A DNA stretch of 46,426 bases from an uncultured Oscillospiraceae bacterium (GTDB lineage Bacteria; Bacillota; Clostridia; Oscillospirales; Oscillospiraceae), in the NCBI GenBank assembly GCA_947626845.1, contig CANQTW010000019.1, positions 1 to 46,426 on the forward strand. Reading direction: 5' to 3'. The notes under the pieces were generated by a model that was not told the origin of the DNA, did no database searches, and was given only the letters and a program-made list of their open reading frames with translations. This document shows positions 39,993 to 46,426 of the stretch, one piece after another. Both the position numbers and the translations under genes were made by a program. Numbering within the stretch: the first letter of the stretch is position 1; the number at the start of each line of letters is the position of its first letter.

Positions 39993-40526
39993 ATGTCAGG
40001 TAAACAGGTCATGATCATCGTTCTGATCCTGCTGATCGCCATTCTGGTGGTGGGGCTTGTCCTGTGCCGCCCTATGGCGGCGGAAAACTACGCCAAAGGG
40101 ATCTTCAATTTTGCCGCTGTGGACGGCGTCTACGTCTGGGGCTGGGAATATGACCCGGAGGGGACGGCGCCGGAGGAGCTTCTGCTGAACAGTGAGAACA
40201 GGGCGCTTTCCGAGCTGGTGGAGCTTTTTGACGGAAAGGGCTTCGGCATGACGCCGGGGGGCCTGTTCTCCCAGAAGCTCCCCGAACCAAGGGCCGGGGA
40301 TGACTGCTGGCGGGTCATCTTCCACTGCACCGTCTCCGACAGCTTCCTCACCGCCGAGTACCAGGGCGGCGTCCTGCGGCTCTCCGGGAACGGCGAGACC
40401 GTGGTGGCCACCCAGGACAAGTCCTCCTGGGCGCGGCGGGTCTTTACCCTGATCGATTCCCTCTACCCCGAACCGGAGCCTGAGCCGGAGGAGGGCGAGG
40501 ATGATACCGCACAGGATCAGAAATAA
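39993..40526 (+). CDS. Small membrane-anchored protein of unknown function
   Basis: The 177-residue protein has an N-terminal membrane helix (about 6-25, VMIIVLILLIAILVVGLVLC) and an extracytoplasmic domain with several aromatic residues (VDGVYVWGWEYDPEG) and a conserved-looking WRVIFHCTVSD strand. It ends in a proline/glutamate-rich tail (PEPEPEPEEGEDD). It is translationally close to hisS and precedes aspS by 44 bases, so it is probably in one operon with both. I recognise no domain; a lipobox is not seen, so the helix is likely a simple anchor. Confidence 0.75.
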   Translation: MSGKQVMIIVLILLIAILVVGLVLCRPMAAENYAKGIFNFAAVDGVYVWGWEYDPEGTAPEELLLNSENRALSELVELFDGKGFGMTPGGLFSQKLPEPRAGDDCWRVIFHCTVSDSFLTAEYQGGVLRLSGNGETVVATQDKSSWARRVFTLIDSLYPEPEPEPEEGEDDTAQDQK

Positions 40527-40570
40527 TCATTTCTTCACGATACAATACAAGAGATATGGAGTGATCGCAT

Positions 40571-42346
40571 ATGGTTCAATCCCGTACACACACCTGCGGG
40601 GAGCTGCGCATGGAGCACGTGGGACAGCAGGTAAAGCTCTGCGGATGGATGGAGAATATACGCGCGGTGTCCGCGAATCTGGCTTTTTTGGTGCTTCGGG
40701 ACTTCTACGGCACCACCCAGGTGGTGGTGGAGGACGAGGCGCTTCTGACGAAGGTGAAGGGCTGGAACAAGGAGTCCACCGTCAGCGTCACCGGCGTTGT
40801 CCGGGAGCGCAGCAGCAAGAACCCCAACCTGCCCACCGGCGACATCGAGGTGGTGCCGGAGTCCATCGAGCTTCTGGGCCGGTGCCGGTATAACGAGCTG
40901 CCCTTCCAGATCAACCGCTCGAAGGAGGCCGACGAGGCCATCCGGCTCAAATACCGCTATCTGGACCTGCGCAATCCGGAGGTAAAGAAAAACATCGTCC
41001 TGCGCTCCCAGGTGGTGGCCGCCCTGCGCGAGGCCATGATCGGCGAGGGCTTTTTGGAGATCACCACCCCCATCCTGACGGCCTCCTCCCCGGAGGGCGC
41101 CAGGGACTATCTGGTGCCCTCCCGCAAGCACCCCGGCAAATTCTACGCCCTGCCCCAGGCCCCCCAGCAGTTCAAGCAGCTGCTGATGACCTCCGGCTTT
41201 GACCGGTACTTCCAGATCGCCCCCTGCTTCCGGGACGAGGACGCCCGCGGTGACCGCTCCCCCGGCGAGTTCTACCAGCTGGATATGGAGATGGCCTTCG
41301 CCAGCCAGGAGGACGTGCTGGCCGTGCTGGAGCGGGTACTGGTGCCGGTCTTTGAGAAGTTCGGCAAATATGAGCGCGTCTCCCAGGCGCCCTTCCGGCG
41401 CATCCGCTACAACGACGCCCTAGAGAAGTACGGCACCGACAAGCCGGACCTGCGCATCGACCTGGAGATCCAGGACGTCACGGAGCTTATGTCCGGCATC
41501 GGCTTCGGCCCCTTCGAGGGGCAGACCGTCAAGGCCGTGGTGGTGACGGACTTCACCGCCACCCGCAAGCAGATCGACAAGCTCTGCGCCGACGTGGAGG
41601 TCCAGGTGGGGCAGAAGCCCTACTGGTTCCGCTGTGACGAGAGCGGCGAGATCGTAGGCGGCATCGCCAAGTTCGTGGAGCCTCATAAAGCCGCCGTCGT
41701 CTCCGCCCTGGGCCTCACGCCGGGGTGCTTTGTGGGCCTTACCGCCGGGAAGCTCAGCGCCGCCCAGAAAACGGCGGGCGTGATGCGCACAAAGCTGGGC
41801 GTCCTCTGCCCCAACCACATGGACAGGGAGCAGTACGCCTTCTGCTGGATCGTGGACTTCCCCATGTACGAGATCGGCGAGGAGTCCGGCCAGCTGGAGT
41901 TCTGCCACAATCCCTTCTCCATGCCCAACGGCGGGCTGGAGGTCCTGCAAAAGGCCGCCGCGGGGGAGATCGACCCGCTGACCGTCACCGCCTTCCAGTA
42001 TGACCTGGTGATCAACGGCTATGAGAGCGCCTCCGGAGCGGTACGCAACCACGATCCGGAGATCATGATCGAGGCCTTCAAGCTGGTGCGGCTGGGGGAG
42101 GAGGACGTGAAGGCCAAGTTCCCCGCCATGTACAACGCCTTCTGCTACGGCGCGCCCCCTCACGCCGGCGCCGCGCCGGGAGTGGATCGGATCATTATGC
42201 TCCTCACCGGCGAGGAGCTGATCCGCGAGGTCATCGCCTTCCCCATGAACAAATCCGCCCAGGATGTGATGATGGGCGCCCCCGGAGAGGTCACGGAGAA
42301 ACAGCTTCAGGAGCTCTCCATCGCCGTCACGGCAAAAGAGGAATAA
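40571..42346 (+). CDS. aspS: Aspartate-tRNA ligase (divergent bacterial type)
   Basis: The 591-residue class II synthetase has the bacterial AspRS layout: N-terminal OB-fold, catalytic core with PEGARDYLVPSRKHPGKFYALPQ, CFRDEDARGDR, an inserted GAD-like domain around YGTDKPDLR to about 420, WIVDFPMYE, and motif 3 GAAPGVDRIIMLLTGEE. Two places differ from the usual sequence. The OB-fold reads MENIRAVSANLAFLVLRD rather than a RRRDxGGLIFIDLRD pattern. Motif 2 reads RSPGEFYQLDMEM rather than RQPEFTQID. It may be a lineage-specific AspRS form with altered anticodon reading. ATG 40571 has GAGATATGGAG upstream. Confidence 0.93.
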   Translation: MVQSRTHTCGELRMEHVGQQVKLCGWMENIRAVSANLAFLVLRDFYGTTQVVVEDEALLTKVKGWNKESTVSVTGVVRERSSKNPNLPTGDIEVVPESIELLGRCRYNELPFQINRSKEADEAIRLKYRYLDLRNPEVKKNIVLRSQVVAALREAMIGEGFLEITTPILTASSPEGARDYLVPSRKHPGKFYALPQAPQQFKQLLMTSGFDRYFQIAPCFRDEDARGDRSPGEFYQLDMEMAFASQEDVLAVLERVLVPVFEKFGKYERVSQAPFRRIRYNDALEKYGTDKPDLRIDLEIQDVTELMSGIGFGPFEGQTVKAVVVTDFTATRKQIDKLCADVEVQVGQKPYWFRCDESGEIVGGIAKFVEPHKAAVVSALGLTPGCFVGLTAGKLSAAQKTAGVMRTKLGVLCPNHMDREQYAFCWIVDFPMYEIGEESGQLEFCHNPFSMPNGGLEVLQKAAAGEIDPLTVTAFQYDLVINGYESASGAVRNHDPEIMIEAFKLVRLGEEDVKAKFPAMYNAFCYGAPPHAGAAPGVDRIIMLLTGEELIREVIAFPMNKSAQDVMMGAPGEVTEKQLQELSIAVTAKEE

Positions 42347-42353
42347 GAAAACA

Positions 42354-42386
42354 GCGCCGCTGGGCTGTCCCCGGCGGCGCGATTTT
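42354..42386 (+). terminator. Intrinsic terminator of aspS
   Basis: GCGCCGC pairs with GCGGCGC, with an inner GGG/CCC extension and a 4-nt loop, then GATTTTGT. It ends the hisS-aspS group and faces the minus-strand membrane gene. Confidence 0.75.
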
Positions 42387-42392
42387 GTGCTG

Positions 42393-42854
42393 TTATTCCT
42401 TTGAGGCGCGGGAATAGTGGAGATACGCCCCGCCTTTGAGGAGGACAGCGGCGGCGAGGAGGGCGAAGGAGGTGTAGAAGGCGGGCATGTTGTAGAGGGC
42501 CGCGGTCAGGGTGGTGAACAGGAGAATCAAAAGCAGGATGTCCATGACCGTGCCGCCGGACTTGTCGTGCAGATACCGGTTCCGCTCGTCCAGCTCCTGA
42601 AGCTGGCTCTCCCGCATGGCGGCGCGGTTTTTGAGAAGCTTGTTTGTCCGGACGATGGCGGCGGCGACCCAGGCGAGGCCGCCGAAGAAAATGACGCGGC
42701 TCACGATTTGGGCAAGTTGGGACATGATCCGAGAGTCGCCGCCTGTCTCTCCGACGATGACCATGTAGGCAAGCATCAGCGCCGCCACGCACCAGAGGAC
42801 CCTCACCCGCCGGCGGAGCCTGCCGGCATAGGTCGTTTTAGTCGATGTTTTCAT
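42393..42854 (-). CDS. Four-helix membrane protein paired with an HTH regulator
   Basis: The 153-residue protein has a basic N-terminus and two pairs of membrane helices (about 18-36, 50-68, 103-120, 124-140) separated by a charged cytoplasmic loop (NKLLKNRAAMRESQLQELDE). Its start lies 17 bases inside the end of the preceding HTH gene, with GGAGCGGG as ribosome site, so both are expressed together. Small HTH plus multi-helix membrane protein pairs are common in Firmicutes and often respond to envelope or cell-density cues; I know no biochemical role for this one. Confidence 0.78.
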   Translation of the reverse strand: MKTSTKTTYAGRLRRRVRVLWCVAALMLAYMVIVGETGGDSRIMSQLAQIVSRVIFFGGLAWVAAAIVRTNKLLKNRAAMRESQLQELDERNRYLHDKSGGTVMDILLLILLFTTLTAALYNMPAFYTSFALLAAAVLLKGGAYLHYSRASKE

Positions 42855-43071
42855 AGTCCCGCTCCTCCCTTACATAATTTTCCTTAAGGCAGCAAAGCTC
42901 CTCCACGCTGACGCCAAAGACTCTGGCCAGCCGGTAGGCCAGCATCAGCGACGGGCTGTACTGCTCCTTTTCGATGGAGATGATCGTCCTGCAGGACACC
43001 CGCGTCAGCTCTGCCAGCCGCTGCTGGGTCATCCCCGACGCGCTTCTCAGCTCGCGCACACGGGTCTTCAT
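42838..43071 (-). CDS. Small XRE-family HTH regulator (YgzD-like)
   Basis: The 77-residue protein is almost only a helix-turn-helix: MKTRVRELRSASGMTQQRLAELTRVSCRTIISIEKEQYSPSL, written here by its ends and core SGMTQQRLAEL and SCRTIISIE. This short architecture matches the YgzD/YezF-type regulators. ATG 43071 has GGGAGGGG upstream; the open frame to 43245 crosses the promoter and is not used. Two tandem palindromes overlap its own -10/start region, which implies autorepression. It is translationally coupled to the four-helix membrane protein. Confidence 0.88.
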   Translation of the reverse strand: MKTRVRELRSASGMTQQRLAELTRVSCRTIISIEKEQYSPSLMLAYRLARVFGVSVEELCCLKENYVREERDYENID

Positions 43072-43094
43072 CGGCACCCCTCCCCGCATAGATA

Positions 43095-43124
43095 TGAAGT
43101 TTGCTTCATGTGAAGTCAACTTCA
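43095..43124. promoter_or_regulatory. Tandem palindromic operators of the HTH gene
   Basis: TGAAGTTTGCTTCA (43095-43108) and TGAAGTCAACTTCA (43111-43124) are two 14-bp palindromes with centres 16 bp apart. The second touches the -10 box and the first covers the expected transcript start, ideal for repression by the HTH protein encoded next to them. Confidence 0.75.
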
Positions 43125-43152
43125 TAATACCATGCCCGTATGGCGTTGTCAA
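43124..43152 (-). promoter_or_regulatory. SigA-type promoter of the HTH/membrane pair
   Basis: On the minus strand TTGACA (43152-43147), a 17-base spacer and TATTAT (43129-43124). The -10 abuts the operator palindromes. Confidence 0.85.
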
Positions 43153-43222
43153 GAGGTTTTTCGATTGTCCGCAAAAATACCCTGACAGGGAAAATGCGGC
43201 AGGTTGTAAAACAGTAAAAAAT

Positions 43223-43268
43223 GACCGTTGACTTTCCACTGGCAAGCCGGTGTGTCAACGGTCTTTTT
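43223..43268. terminator. Bidirectional terminator-like hairpin
   Basis: GACCGTTGAC and GTCAACGGTC form a 10-bp stem across a 21-nt loop, with TTTTT on the plus side and an A-run before the left arm, so it also gives a T-run on the minus strand. It isolates the HTH unit from the AT-rich ORF. Confidence 0.65.
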
Positions 43269-43319
43269 CCGGTATTCAGTTCCTAAAGGGTTTTCGCATC
43301 TCACCTAAAAATAAATTTA

Positions 43320-43568
43320 TCATATCGCTCCGTTTGACTTCATGTGCTCTCTAATTTCAGTCTCATGTTCTTTGCAATACGCAAAGCTGTTGCGCATGAA
43401 ATCTTCAATACTCTGAGACTTGTACATGGTATCCAACGTATCCAGTATCAGCACATCATCCACCTTCATATCAAAGAAACAGGGATAGATACATCCTCCA
43501 TTTTCTCTGGGAAAGTAAGGATTGATCGAACTGAGCCGTTTATCTTTCATGACTGATTCAACGACCAT
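43320..43568 (-). CDS. Short AT-rich ORF, possibly a gene remnant
   Basis: The 82-residue frame has AT-rich codons unlike the neighbours. It contains FPRENGGCIYPCFFDMKVDDVLILDTLDT and a C-terminal helix SIEDFMRNSFAYCKEHETEI, which look like real protein sequence, but I recognise no family. The ATG at 43568 has no good ribosome site, and the frame continues upstream (LKWILSE) to a stop at about 43600, which hints at a 5'-truncated gene. A lone TATAAT with preceding TGG stands at about 43611. It may be the tail of a larger acquired gene. Confidence 0.4.
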   Translation of the reverse strand: MVVESVMKDKRLSSINPYFPRENGGCIYPCFFDMKVDDVLILDTLDTMYKSQSIEDFMRNSFAYCKEHETEIREHMKSNGAI

Positions 43569-43808
43569 CTCACTTAGTATCCACTTAAGCGTGGGACCCT
43601 ATGTTTAACATTATACCACCCGAATGTGAAGAAATCTACTGTCCGTTAAGGCGGCTAATCGATTTTTCACGGCATTTCTGCCCATATGGAATAGAAAACG
43701 CTCCGGCGATTGTCCAGAGCGTTCCTATCCGTTGTACCGGCTCGTCTTAATGACAAGCTCAAACTCTATACAGTTTTACGACCAGCCCCATAGCCTGCCA
43801 GGGTATTT
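43569..43808. other. AT-rich spacer without an intact gene
   Basis: It contains an extended -10-like TGGTATAAT on the minus strand near 43611 and an imperfect hairpin AACGCTC/GAGCGTT near 43709-43735. No complete reading frame is seen. Composition differs from the flanks, so it may be the scar of an inserted element together with the ORF at 43320. Confidence 0.4.
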
Positions 43809-44096
43809 TCAATAGGGGCACCGCAGGGTGACCTTGACGCAGTTTTCCGCGTCCTCCCGAATATACTCACACCCGGCGGGCAAAGCGGTCTCCAGGGCCA
43901 TCAGGAAGCCCCTGACGGCCGTTGGCACGTTGGGGTGCAGGACGGCGGTCACGTAGGCGTCCGCCGCCGAGGGCTCCACGCCCATGTAGGCCATCTCCAC
44001 CGCCGCGGCCTGACGCAGAGACGGATCGCCGATGCGCTCCAGGGCCCGCAGATGCGCCTCGCTCAACGGTACGGAGGGCCGTTTTTCAGTTGACAT
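43809..44096 (-). CDS. Small protein of unknown function
   Basis: The 95-residue protein starts at ATG 44096 after GGGGGAATGAG; the longer frame to 44255 overlaps the end of the amylase gene and is not used. It is mostly helical (PLSEAHLRALERIGDPSLRQ, then AAAVEMAYMGVEPSAADAYV) and ends in a strand CVKVTLRCPY. Codon use fits the chromosome. No membrane segment or known motif is seen. It lies about 100 bases after the GH13 gene on the same strand. Confidence 0.6.
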   Translation of the reverse strand: MSTEKRPSVPLSEAHLRALERIGDPSLRQAAAVEMAYMGVEPSAADAYVTAVLHPNVPTAVRGFLMALETALPAGCEYIREDAENCVKVTLRCPY

Positions 44097-44193
44097 GATC
44101 TCATTCCCCCTTTGCGCTCCACTATAGCACGCAAGGGGCGAGAAAAAAACAAAAAACCGTCGAACGTAAAAAATCCCCGTAAAGCCGCGTTTT

Positions 44194-45909
44194 TTATCCC
44201 CGAATGACGGCGGCCTCCCAAGGCCCCAGGGCGCCGGAGAAGGGGGCGGCGGCAATCAGCTCCTCCCGGCCCGCGTACTCCGGGAAGGACGCCTTCCCAT
44301 CGCCACAGTGGAGCAGCAGCGTCAGCGTCTCGCCGTCCAGACGCCTTGTGAGGGCGGCTGTGCCGGAGGCGTCATCCGCGCGGAAGGAGACGGCCTGCCC
44401 GCGGGTGAGACAGGGGTGGGTGTGCCGGAGCGCGGCGAGGCGGCTGTACCAGGCGAACATCTCCCGGTCCTGGCGTGTCTCGTCCCAGACCATACCGCGG
44501 CGGCAGTCGCCGTTGTCCCCACCGTCCATGGCGTACTCGTCCCCGTAGTAGATCATGGGCATCCCCGGCAGCAGGAGCTGGAGCGCCGCCGCCATTTTCA
44601 GCCTCCTTCTGTCGCCGCCGGCCTGGCGCAAAAAGCGCGCCGTGTCGTGGGAACCGATCAGATTCCACAAAAGATGATACGTGGCGGGGTGCAGATTGCC
44701 CCGTAGGAAACCCAAGTCCTCAAAAAACTCCGTAACGGTGGCCGTCCCGCGGGCCGTCAGGTCTAAGACGCTGTTGTAGAAGGGGTAGTTCATCACGCTG
44801 TCCCACTGGTCGCCCTGGAGAAAATCGCCGCCGAAGTGCCACTCCTCGCCCACGATCAGGGCGTCGGGCTTCTCCGCCTTGACGGCCTCCCGGAAGCGCC
44901 GCCAGAACCGGTGCCCCACCTCGTCGGCCACGTCCAGCCGCCAGCCGTCGATGCCGCACTCACGGACCCAGTAGAGCCCCACGTTGATGAAATACGCCTC
45001 CACCGACGGGTTGCGCAGGTTGAGCTTGGGCATTCCCCCAAAATAGCTGAAGGTCTTGAAGTTGGGCTTCTCGCCCCAACCCATCCGCAGGGGGAAGCCC
45101 TCGATGAAATACCAGTCCAGGTATTCCGACCTCTCCCGCTTCTCCAGGATATCCGCAAAGGCGAAAAATTTCTGGGAGGAGTGGTTGAATACGCCGTCCA
45201 GCATGACGCGCATCCCCAGCGCGTGGGCTCTGTCCACCAGCTCCCGCAGTTCCTCCTTTGTCCCCAAAGACGGGTCCACGGAAAAATAGTCCACGGTGTC
45301 GTACCGGTGGGGCGTGTTGGCCTTAAAAACAGGCGTCATATACAGGACGTCCGCCCCCAGCGCGTGAATGTGATCCAGATGGCCGATGATGCCCCGCAGC
45401 GTCCCGCCAGGGTCCACCCGATGATCCAGCGGCCCGTACCAGCGCTTCTCGTCCACAGGCCCCGTGGGGGCGAAGCTGGCGGGGAATATCTGATATACCA
45501 CCTTGTCCGCGGCCCAGTCCGGAGCGATCAGCCGTTCCTCCTCGCGGAGGTTCTGGGGGCAGTCAAACATGCGCTCGATATCCGTGGGCGGCTCAGTGGA
45601 GAATTGGTAATTGCCGTAGTACGCCCGCTTCCCCTCCGCGTCCTCAAGCTCAAACCAATAGCGCAGACACACCATATGAATGGTAATGACCGCCTCAAAG
45701 TAGTCGCTGACCCGGTCACGGGCCGCCAGGGACATCTCCACGGCGGAACGGGTATCCATGCGCCGCAAAGGGAGATACTTGTCCTGCGTGTGGAGGATCA
45801 CCCGTCGCATATCCCCTTTTTTCGCCCGTAGACGGATGAGAAATCTGTCCGGCTCCAGCGCGAAGCAATATCTGTTGTCCGCAAAATGGCCAATGGCGGC
45901 GTATTCCAT
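44194..45909 (-). CDS. GH13 alpha-glucan hydrolase (neopullulanase/cyclomaltodextrinase type)
   Basis: The 571-residue enzyme hydrolyses alpha-1,4 and probably alpha-1,6 glucan bonds. An N-terminal beta domain of about 120 residues resembles CBM34 of the GH13_20 group. The barrel has the four GH13 signatures: DGVFNHSS, GWRLDVADEV with the nucleophile Asp, IVGEEWH with the acid Glu, and IGSHDTARF with the third Asp. A MPMIYYGDEYAMDGG segment follows. No signal peptide is seen, so it acts in the cytoplasm on imported maltodextrins or cyclodextrins. ATG 45909 has GGAGGCC upstream, and a promoter lies at 45954-45982. Confidence 0.93.
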   Translation of the reverse strand: MEYAAIGHFADNRYCFALEPDRFLIRLRAKKGDMRRVILHTQDKYLPLRRMDTRSAVEMSLAARDRVSDYFEAVITIHMVCLRYWFELEDAEGKRAYYGNYQFSTEPPTDIERMFDCPQNLREEERLIAPDWAADKVVYQIFPASFAPTGPVDEKRWYGPLDHRVDPGGTLRGIIGHLDHIHALGADVLYMTPVFKANTPHRYDTVDYFSVDPSLGTKEELRELVDRAHALGMRVMLDGVFNHSSQKFFAFADILEKRERSEYLDWYFIEGFPLRMGWGEKPNFKTFSYFGGMPKLNLRNPSVEAYFINVGLYWVRECGIDGWRLDVADEVGHRFWRRFREAVKAEKPDALIVGEEWHFGGDFLQGDQWDSVMNYPFYNSVLDLTARGTATVTEFFEDLGFLRGNLHPATYHLLWNLIGSHDTARFLRQAGGDRRRLKMAAALQLLLPGMPMIYYGDEYAMDGGDNGDCRRGMVWDETRQDREMFAWYSRLAALRHTHPCLTRGQAVSFRADDASGTAALTRRLDGETLTLLLHCGDGKASFPEYAGREELIAAAPFSGALGPWEAAVIRG

Positions 45910-45953
45910 ATCTCGGCCTCCGTTCAGGAAAAAATCAGGCGTGTTACAAGAAA

Positions 45954-45982
45954 ATCATACCATAGAACCGCCCGGAACGCAA
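45954..45982 (-). promoter_or_regulatory. SigA-type promoter of the GH13 gene
   Basis: On the minus strand TTGCGT (45982-45977), a 17-base spacer and TATGAT (45959-45954), 45 bases before the start codon. Confidence 0.65.
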
Positions 45983-46023
45983 CGGGTTTTCCTCAAAGAG
46001 GTCAAAGGGGAATAAAATACGCA

Positions 46024-46058
46024 TAAAAAAAGACAAGCCAAATGGCTTGCCTTTTTTA
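46024..46058 (-). terminator. Terminator of the rRNA operon
   Basis: On the minus strand GGCAAGCCA and TGGCTTGTC pair (one G-T) around loop TT and run into TTTTTTT, directly after the 5S rRNA 3' end. Confidence 0.9.
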
Positions 46059-46059
46059 T

Positions 46060-46176
<117 letters not shown>

Positions 46177-46178
46177 AT

Positions 46179-46254
46179 TGGTACACCTTCAGGGACTCGA
46201 ACCCTGGACACCCTGATTAAGAGTCAGGTGCTCTACCAACTGAGCTAAAGGTGC
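46179..46254 (-). tRNA. tRNA-Lys (anticodon CTT)
   Basis: A 76-nt cloverleaf on the minus strand: acceptor GCACCTT/AAGGTGT, D-arm AGCTCAGTTGGTAGAGC, anticodon stem CCTGA/TCAGG with loop CTCTTAA, T-arm CAGGGTTCGAGTCCCTG, and an encoded CCA. Loop positions 34-36 read CTT, which decodes lysine AAG. It lies two bases upstream of the 5S gene. Confidence 0.96.
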
Positions 46255-46257
46255 ATA

Positions 46258-46332
46258 TGGTGACCCGAGGGAGAGTCGAACTCCCGATTGGGGCGTGAGA
46301 GGCCCCCGTCTTGACCACTTGACCATCGGGCC
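46258..46332 (-). tRNA. tRNA-Glu (anticodon CTC)
   Basis: A 75-nt cloverleaf on the minus strand: acceptor GGCCCGA/TCGGGTC, D-arm GTC/GAC, anticodon stem GGGGC/GCCCC with loop CTCTCAC, T-arm GGGAGTTCGACTCTCCC, encoded CCA. The anticodon CTC decodes glutamate GAG. It precedes tRNA-Lys by three bases. Confidence 0.95.
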
Positions 46333-46420
46333 ATCGGCTCATGAAGCCTAAGGCTTGCGCCCTGAGAACTGAACAAATGGATAGGAAGATGGGCAAAGCA
46401 GAGCTTGCCATTCTTTCTTA

Positions 46421-46426
46421 GGTCAA
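46421..46426 (-). rRNA. Probable 3' end of 23S rRNA (only last bases in window)
   Basis: On the minus strand the window opens with TTGACC, the usual final bases of Firmicute 23S rRNA. The spacer that follows (46333-46420) resembles 23S-5S spacers, with TTCAGTTCTCAGGG. Only six bases are visible, so this is an inference. Confidence 0.4.

Overview
The window is GC-rich, densely packed bacterial chromosome. The gene set points to an anaerobic, spore-forming member of the Clostridia, most likely Oscillospiraceae: spoIIE, a six-gene rnfCDGEAB operon, radical-SAM hemZ, an FMN riboswitch in front of a RibU-type transporter, a bifunctional (p)ppGpp synthetase, and a maf-mreC-mreD-PBP2-minD cell-shape cluster. 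The taxon is an inference from gene content and base composition, not from a marker tree.

Layout. 1-4451: end of a small membrane protein gene, then a MacB-like ABC ATPase and a giant FtsX-type permease. 4699-5766: membrane-anchored XRE regulator, followed by a spacer full of hairpin repeats. 6220-7205: ribU (-) under an FMN riboswitch. 7335-9611: spoIIE behind a Spo0A-type long-spacer promoter. 9870-13231: an ABC ATPase and a permease fused to a CPBP (CAAX-protease-like) domain. 13482-14990: small protein and wecB; dapF converges on them. 16033-21003: rnfCDGEAB. 21303-25014: uridine-kinase-like protein, hemZ (with a parS site inside the gene), MBL hydrolase, dtd. 25044-26586: a low-GC GNAT gene between two ~370-bp inverted multi-hairpin repeats. 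26616-30642: relA and recJ. 30895-38567: U32 protein, maf, mreC, mreD, PBP2, minD, mgsA. 38634-42346: hisS, small membrane protein, aspS. 42393-44096: HTH/membrane pair with tandem palindromic operators, an AT-rich remnant, small ORFs. 44194-45909: GH13 enzyme. The right edge holds an rRNA operon end (- strand) ordered tRNA-Glu, tRNA-Lys, 5S, with the 23S 3' end probably at the last bases.

Most interesting material. Two families of structured intergenic repeats do not fit ordinary gene annotation. Family 1 (9644-9783 and 23753-23896) has three successive hairpins whose stems differ in sequence between copies but keep pairing; the third presents the same 13-nt loop in both. Family 2 (25044-25408, 26217-26586, truncated copy 5766-5901) is a chain of at least six hairpins, several with compensatory changes. 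Two near-identical copies face each other around a GNAT gene that carries its own promoter, so the unit looks like a mobile cassette or a pair of structured-RNA loci. I cannot name either family.

Functional links: RnfC, RnfD and RnfG need flavin, and the same window holds an FMN-controlled riboflavin transporter. The parS site suggests, by inference, an origin-proximal position. The cell-shape cluster lacks mreB, minC, minE and rodA, which often accompany these genes in other Firmicutes.
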